A DNA stretch of 53,592 nt, taken from Candidatus Eisenbacteria bacterium. Its GTDB lineage: Bacteria > Eisenbacteria > RBG-16-71-46 > SZUA-252. The stretch covers positions 1-53,592 of the forward strand of contig VBOW01000067.1 in assembly GCA_005893275.1 (NCBI GenBank), written 5' to 3'. Shown here piece after piece: positions 49,271-53,592 of this stretch. Within the stretch, counting starts at the first letter, position 1, and the number at the start of each line of letters is the position of its first letter. The position numbers and the translations under genes are program-made. Under the pieces are notes generated by a model. That model was not told the DNA's origin and searched no databases. It saw only the letters and a program-made list of their open reading frames with translations.

Positions 49271-50388
49271 AGCAGATCGAGCAGCTCCTCGTCCCCGAAA
49301 TTCCACTCCATGAGACCCGAGACCAAAAACCCCGCGAGGGCGGCCGAGACGCCGAGCGAAATCGCCGGGCCGAGGCCCTCCCCCGACTCTCCGGCCTTGC
49401 GCGAGGATAGGAAGCCCTCCGAGGCCGCCCGCATGAGCCCGGTCAAAACGAACCCAAGGGCGGCCAGCCCGACGATCCCCATGGAGGCCGCGACTTGGAG
49501 ATACGTGTTATGCAGATGTCCCGCGGGCTCGACCGCTGCCGGCGATTTGTACTTTTCATAGATCGAGTGAAGGTCCTGTAATCCGACGCCGGTCCAAGGA
49601 TGGTCGCGCAGCATCCGAACGCCGGCTTTCCACATGTGGATCCGCTCCGTGTTCCAGGGGCTTTGCCGGTCGAAGATGCTGAACGCGCGCGCGTGGTAGG
49701 CGCCGGGCAGTAACGCCGCGAGCATCAGGACGGCGGCGCCGAGGGCGGGAAGCCATCGAGCGCGCGTGCAGGCCACGATGACCGCGAGCGCCGCGATCGT
49801 GCCGATCCAGGCGCTCCTCGTATAGGTCCCCGCGAGCGCGGGGAGAAGCACCCCGAGAGCAAGGAGCGCGCCCGCCCGCCAGCGTCCCTCGCAACGGATC
49901 GCGATCGCGCCGGCGAGGGAGGAGAGGAGGAGCGCCTGCCCGCCGAAGGTGAGCGGATGCCCGACCGCCCCCTTGACGCGATTCGGAAACTCGGGGCCCT
50001 GCGCGACGAATCGCGCGAGCGCGTAGACCGCGGCCAGGCCGGCCGAGGCGAGGAGCACCGCAATCGCGCGCCGCGCGAGCTTCTCGTCCCGCGCGTGATG
50101 GGCGGCGACGGGGACGAGCAGGAGCAGGAATCCCTTGAGAACCCGGGGCCAACTCGCGCCGGGGTCGAGCGCGAAGAGGGAGACGAGCGCCAGGGCGGCG
50201 ATCCAGGCGATCGCCGGAAGATCGACCGGGGTGCGAATCCACGGAGGCCCGTGCGGAAGAAGCCAGAGAAGAACCGTGAGCGCGACGCAGAGGACGAGCG
50301 CGACGGACATCGGGGCCACGGACCAGGGGAGCGCGACGGCAAGGAGGAGAAAGGAGAGGGCGGACGCTTTGCTCAGGGCGTCAACCAC
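49192..50388 (-). CDS. O-antigen ligase/polymerase (Wzy/WaaL-like)
   Basis: 398 aa, about 11-12 TM helices. The large periplasmic loop starts AFSIFDRQSPWNTERIHMWKA, and DHPWTGVGLQDLHSIYEKYK leads to HLHNTYLQVAASMGIVGLA, the H-N-x-Y/L-x5-G-x-x-G-l signature of the Wzy_C/O-antigen ligase family. It either polymerises repeat units or joins the glycan to its carrier lipid. GTG 50388 overlaps the GT4 gene upstream by 8 nt. A second member of the family lies at the right edge. Confidence 0.85.
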   Translation of the reverse strand: MVDALSKASALSFLLLAVALPWSVAPMSVALVLCVALTVLLWLLPHGPPWIRTPVDLPAIAWIAALALVSLFALDPGASWPRVLKGFLLLLVPVAAHHARDEKLARRAIAVLLASAGLAAVYALARFVAQGPEFPNRVKGAVGHPLTFGGQALLLSSLAGAIAIRCEGRWRAGALLALGVLLPALAGTYTRSAWIGTIAALAVIVACTRARWLPALGAAVLMLAALLPGAYHARAFSIFDRQSPWNTERIHMWKAGVRMLRDHPWTGVGLQDLHSIYEKYKSPAAVEPAGHLHNTYLQVAASMGIVGLAALGFVLTGLMRAASEGFLSSRKAGESGEGLGPAISLGVSAALAGFLVSGLMEWNFGDEELLDLLYVLVGIAFAAASWAGARRAVASKFK

Positions 50389-51487
50389 CGTTCATGGCCT
50401 CGCGATATGCCTCCATCGTAAGCTCCGCGGTGCGCTCCCACGAGAACGCCCGGGCCCGCGCGATCCCGCGCCGGACGAGGTTCTCGCGCCGCGCGCTGTT
50501 CTGGAGCAGATCGGTCATCGCCTCGGCCCAGACCTCGGGCTCGCTCGGCGGGAGGAGCGCGGCGGCGTCGCCGAGCGTTTCTTTGAGCGCGCCCGCCGAA
50601 GAGGAGAGCACGGGCGTTCCGCACGCCATCGCCTCGAGGGGAGGGAGCCCGAATCCCTCATCCAGCGAGGGCTGCACGTACAGCGCGGCTCCGGAATAGA
50701 GAAGCGCGAGATCGTCGTCGTTGTTCAGCGGGCCCGAGAAATGGATGCACGTGGATACCCCGGCGCGCACGGCGCGCTGAGCGAGCGGATGGCCGAGCCG
50801 CCACGGCGGGCCGGAGAGCACGAGCGGAAGCCTCTCGGAGCGCGGCAGACGCTCGAGCGCGTCGATCAGGAGCGCGAGATTCTTGTGCTTCTTCCGGGCG
50901 CCGACATACAGAAAATACGCCGAGGGGAGCGCTCGCTCGCGCAAGAAGCGATCCGCATCCTCCGTCGATCTCCGGGTGAACTCCTTCGAGATCCCGAGCG
51001 GCACGATGCGCACCCTGTCCCTCGGCACGCCCAGGATCTCCATCACGTCGTTCTTCACGTGGGTCGAGTCCACGAGGACGATGCGCGCCTTCCGCACGGC
51101 GGCGCCCGCGATCGTGCGCGCGTAGATGCCGGCGCCTGCCGGGAAGAACCTCGCGAACCGGACGTGGATCAGATCGTGCACGGTCACGATGGCCGGGCAA
51201 TGGATCGGCAGGGGGAGGGTGTAATGGGGCGAGTGGTAGAGATCGACGCGGGCCCGGCGGGCGGCGCGCGCGAGAAGCCAGTGTTCGGATACGGAGTACT
51301 TCCCCGCGCTGACCTTGACCTCCTCCGCCGGCGAGCCCGCGGAGGCGATCGCCCCGAGATCCTGCTCGAGCAGAAAGACGACGAACCGGTGCCCATCCTT
51401 CCGCTCGAAGAAGACGGTGAGAAGGTTGCGGATGTAGGTCCCGATTCCTCCGTCGCGCAGCTTCCGCGCGTCCACGCCGATTCTCAA
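50381..51487 (-). CDS. GT4 family glycosyltransferase
   Basis: 368 aa GT-B enzyme. The N-terminus RIGVDARKLRDGGIGTYIRN is the typical WbaZ/mannosyltransferase-like start. DLYHSPHYTLPLP, VHDLIHVRF, YFLYVGARKKHKNLALLIDA and YVQPSLDEGFGLPPLEAMAC (E-x7-E) follow. TTG 51487 is chosen: GGAGGG sits about 5 nt upstream and it overlaps the preceding stop (TTGA). Upstream in-frame starts lie inside the methyltransferase gene. It acts on the same glycan as its neighbours; the donor is unknown. Confidence 0.88.
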   Translation of the reverse strand: MRIGVDARKLRDGGIGTYIRNLLTVFFERKDGHRFVVFLLEQDLGAIASAGSPAEEVKVSAGKYSVSEHWLLARAARRARVDLYHSPHYTLPLPIHCPAIVTVHDLIHVRFARFFPAGAGIYARTIAGAAVRKARIVLVDSTHVKNDVMEILGVPRDRVRIVPLGISKEFTRRSTEDADRFLRERALPSAYFLYVGARKKHKNLALLIDALERLPRSERLPLVLSGPPWRLGHPLAQRAVRAGVSTCIHFSGPLNNDDDLALLYSGAALYVQPSLDEGFGLPPLEAMACGTPVLSSSAGALKETLGDAAALLPPSEPEVWAEAMTDLLQNSARRENLVRRGIARARAFSWERTAELTMEAYREAMNGG

Positions 51488-52191
51488 CGACGCCCTCCCG
51501 GCCCGGGGGAGCTCCTCACCGGACGCGCGACGAACAGGTACTGATACACCGTGAACGGCTTCAGCAAGCCGAGCGAGCACACCACGAGCGCGTCGTAGAG
51601 CCGGTTTCGACTCCGATTCTCGGAACGCCGGAGGATCTCGTAGCCGGTCTCGGCCAGCATCTCGCGCATTGTATGCAGGGTGAAGAAGCGCAGGTGGGAC
51701 CGGTCGAGGATTCCCGACTCCTCATACTCGAATCGGTCGGCGACGAGGGACCAGAGCGGCCTCAGGTGTCGGAGGTTGGGCAGACTCACAACGAGGACGC
51801 CCTTCGGGTCGAGGAGCCGGCGAAGCTCACGAAGGACCGCCCACGGATCGCGCGTGTGCTCGAGGATGTCGGCGCAGAGGATGCAATCGAAGTAGCCGTC
51901 GGGCGCCGGAACCGTGCAGGTCTCGACGTCTCCGCTGAGAACCCGGTCGAGCCGGGGGCCCGCGACCTGCGAGGCCCGCTCCGTCCCCTCGATTCCCCAC
52001 GCCTCGGCAATCTCCAGGCGATCTTTGGCGGCTCGGGCCGTGGCGCCCGTGCCACAACCGACGTCGAGAAGCCTCCGGGTCCCTCGGGGTATGAGCGCCA
52101 GGACGTCCTCGCGAACGAGATCGAAGTACCCGGCGGGCTTATCGGCGTACAGGGATGGACTCGTCATCTCCCTATCGGTCGTCGCGTCCAC
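51484..52191 (-). CDS. SAM-dependent methyltransferase (type 11-like)
   Basis: 235 aa. RLLDVGCGTGATARAAKDRL (motif I near 42), AWGIEGTERASQVAG, DGYFDCILCADILEHTRDPW, and LLDPKGVLVVSLPNLRHLRP. The C-terminal region SGILDRSHLRFFTLHTMREM is typical of a methyltransferase group found in LPS and capsule loci. GTG 52191 is supported by GGAGG 6 nt upstream; ATG 52167 is the alternative. It is coupled to the GT4 gene by a TTGA overlap and lies 57 nt after the ligase gene. Confidence 0.85.
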   Translation of the reverse strand: MDATTDREMTSPSLYADKPAGYFDLVREDVLALIPRGTRRLLDVGCGTGATARAAKDRLEIAEAWGIEGTERASQVAGPRLDRVLSGDVETCTVPAPDGYFDCILCADILEHTRDPWAVLRELRRLLDPKGVLVVSLPNLRHLRPLWSLVADRFEYEESGILDRSHLRFFTLHTMREMLAETGYEILRRSENRSRNRLYDALVVCSLGLLKPFTVYQYLFVARPVRSSPGPGGRR

Positions 52192-52248
52192 GTGGAGCCT
52201 CCGGTCACGCTCGCTCCCGGCGCCCCACGAAGCGAGCCCCGGAGTCTA

Positions 52249-53571
52249 TCACGCGGCCCCACGCGCGGGCGCACGCGAGTCCGCGCGAATCGCCCAGAAA
52301 ACACCCCACACGTACGCGAACACGAACGCGGTGGTCACATCGGCCAGGGAATAGTTCGTGACCAGGATCACCAGCACCTGAACCGTCGCCGCGATCGCGG
52401 CGATCGCCCAGGTCCGAACGAGCCACGAGGAATCCTCCTCGGCGACCCGCTTCGCCGCTCGGACCAGAGTCCAGAGCAGGAATCCGAAGGCGGCCAGACC
52501 TGGGATGCCGAGCTTGAGCCAGATGAGAAGGTAGTAGTTGTGAATGAACCACTGCTCCTGGGTCCTGCCCACGAGGGAGTCCCGATTGAGGATGGCGTAG
52601 CCGAATCCCTTCCCGATGACCGGAGACTCAAGCGCGACGTCGACGGCGCGCCCGTACTCGACCAGGCGGAACACGTTGGAGGCGGTCGCGCCGCTCATCT
52701 CGGTCGAGAAGGAGGCGCCGAATCTCCTACCCACCGAGGATAGTAGATCCCCTTTGCCGAAATAGAGAACCGAGAGCCCCAGGGTCACCACAAAGACCGC
52801 CAGGAGAGCTGGGAGCGCCAGGAGGCGGCGTGAACGGGTCTTGGGCTCGAAGCGCCCCAGGTTGCGCCAGCACAGGATCGTGGATGCGAGGAGCCCGGCG
52901 ATGAATCCGAACCAGTACCCGCGGGTGAAGGAGAAGAGAAGGTGCGCGAGCATGGGGACCATGCCGAGAAGGCACAGCACGCGAATCTTTCTTCTCGGGG
53001 CAAGGAGAGCCGCCGTCCAGAGCCCGACGGCGACGATCCCCGTCACGGTCGTGAAGTAGATGCCCCCCAGCCGCTGGCGGTAGATCTGCAGCATGGTCAG
53101 GCCGAACGCAGTGTGGATCAGGCCGATCGCCACCAGGGCGAGCCCCGCGTAGGCGGCGCTCTTCCGGCCGTAGACCTGGATCATCCCGAGCCCCAACGCC
53201 GGCCAGAGCGCGGCTGCGAGCTCGAGGCCCAGATACCGAAGATTGTTTCCGTGAACCAGGCCGACGACGACCCCGAGGGCGCAGGCGCCGAGCCAAACCG
53301 CGAGCCCCAGCGCCATCCCGGAAGGAGGATGGGTCCAGCCCCTCCAGGCGCTGCGCCAGATCAAGAGGAGGGCGGTCCAGGCAAGCCACGTGCAGACGAC
53401 GGTCATCTCCAGAGTGAGGTGGCCGGTCTTGTAGTCGACGAACGTGGCCAGCAGGACGGTGACGACAAATGTCGCCCGGATGTCGAGGAGCGACCAGACG
53501 CCGAGGGCGGCCACCCCCCCCAGCAGGAGGAGAAGCCACCAGGCGCCGGTCGCCAGGGACCCGATCAACAC
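52249..53571 (-). CDS. O-antigen ligase/polymerase family protein (5' end near or beyond window edge)
   Basis: At least 440 aa with about 11-12 TM helices. LRYLGLELAAALWPALGLGM, then LLFSFTRGYWFGFIAGLLAS and the large loop with ESPVIGKGFGYAILNRDS, followed by WFIHNYYLLIWLKLGIPGLA, the Wzy_C signature. GTG 53571 is the first visible start, but the frame stays open with hydrophobic codons to the window edge, so the true start may lie outside. It is the second ligase or polymerase of the locus; the two may split polymerase and ligase roles. No Wzz-type chain-length regulator is in the window. Confidence 0.8.
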   Translation of the reverse strand: MLIGSLATGAWWLLLLLGGVAALGVWSLLDIRATFVVTVLLATFVDYKTGHLTLEMTVVCTWLAWTALLLIWRSAWRGWTHPPSGMALGLAVWLGACALGVVVGLVHGNNLRYLGLELAAALWPALGLGMIQVYGRKSAAYAGLALVAIGLIHTAFGLTMLQIYRQRLGGIYFTTVTGIVAVGLWTAALLAPRRKIRVLCLLGMVPMLAHLLFSFTRGYWFGFIAGLLASTILCWRNLGRFEPKTRSRRLLALPALLAVFVVTLGLSVLYFGKGDLLSSVGRRFGASFSTEMSGATASNVFRLVEYGRAVDVALESPVIGKGFGYAILNRDSLVGRTQEQWFIHNYYLLIWLKLGIPGLAAFGFLLWTLVRAAKRVAEEDSSWLVRTWAIAAIAATVQVLVILVTNYSLADVTTAFVFAYVWGVFWAIRADSRAPARGAA

Positions 53572-53592
53572 GGCGGGCGCGAGAGCCGCCGC

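Noticed and set aside
1-53592. CRISPR arrays, tRNA or rRNA genes, insertion sequences, prophage
   Set aside because: No regularly spaced repeats, cloverleaf-like segments with CCA ends, transposase or phage motifs were seen on reading both strands and the intergenic regions; small RNA genes could still be missed without a tool.

Overview
The window is 53.6 kb of GC-rich bacterial chromosome (GC looks to be in the mid-60s percent). About 40 tightly packed protein genes are supported. I see no rRNA, tRNA, CRISPR array, insertion sequence or prophage gene. Two secreted proteins end in the FlgD-like tail (VYDI.GR.VR ... W.G.D..G...PSGIY) common in the FCB superphylum and especially in uncultured high-GC lineages such as Candidatus Eisenbacteria. 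With outer-membrane barrels, lipoproteins, sigma-54 regulators and O-antigen-type genes, this points to an uncultured Gram-negative bacterium of that kind. The taxonomic placement is inference.

Layout. 1-5.7 kb: the edge of an unknown gene, a 1005-aa secreted Asp-box protein, a small membrane protein, a second FlgD-tailed secreted protein and a DoxX protein. 5.8-13.2 kb: one operon of OmpR-type regulator, sensor kinase, TolC-like protein, lipoprotein adaptor and RND pump. 13.5-20.9 kb: a lipoprotein, a fused MFS/spermidine-synthase-like protein, two small beta-barrels, a GNAT/glutamine-amidotransferase pair and an exported MsrA. 21.1-24.8 kb (minus strand): a sigma-54 activator without a sensor domain, then hsp20 and dnaK. 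A near-consensus -24/-12 promoter, an IHF-like site and a 14-bp perfect palindrome lie between the activator and hsp20. 24.9-30.1 kb: a GT-C membrane glycosyltransferase facing an operon of lipoprotein, barrel and processive GT2 synthase. 30.2-33.7 kb: a large CACHE/GAF/PAS-type histidine kinase with an in-frame TGA at a conserved ATPase glycine codon, a single-domain receiver, and a receiver joined to a DHp domain with no ATPase.

33.7-40.0 kb (minus strand): an apparent operon of GAF/sigma-54 activator, methyltransferase and four membrane proteins of unknown function, driven by a good sigma-70-type promoter whose spacer is filled by an inverted repeat. The four membrane genes (FN3-bearing anchored protein, 8-TM protein, twin-anchored alpha/beta protein, 6-TM protein) are the best candidate for an undescribed system here. 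40.1-53.6 kb: a surface-polysaccharide locus with a MraY/WecA-type and a WbaP/WcaJ-type initiating transferase, two GT2 and three GT4 glycosyltransferases, a flippase, two methyltransferases and two O-antigen ligase/polymerase proteins, the last running to the window edge.

Functions come from motifs and family resemblance read by eye; no database search was run. Start codons were chosen from Shine-Dalgarno position, overlap with neighbours and signal peptides, and are stated where they matter.
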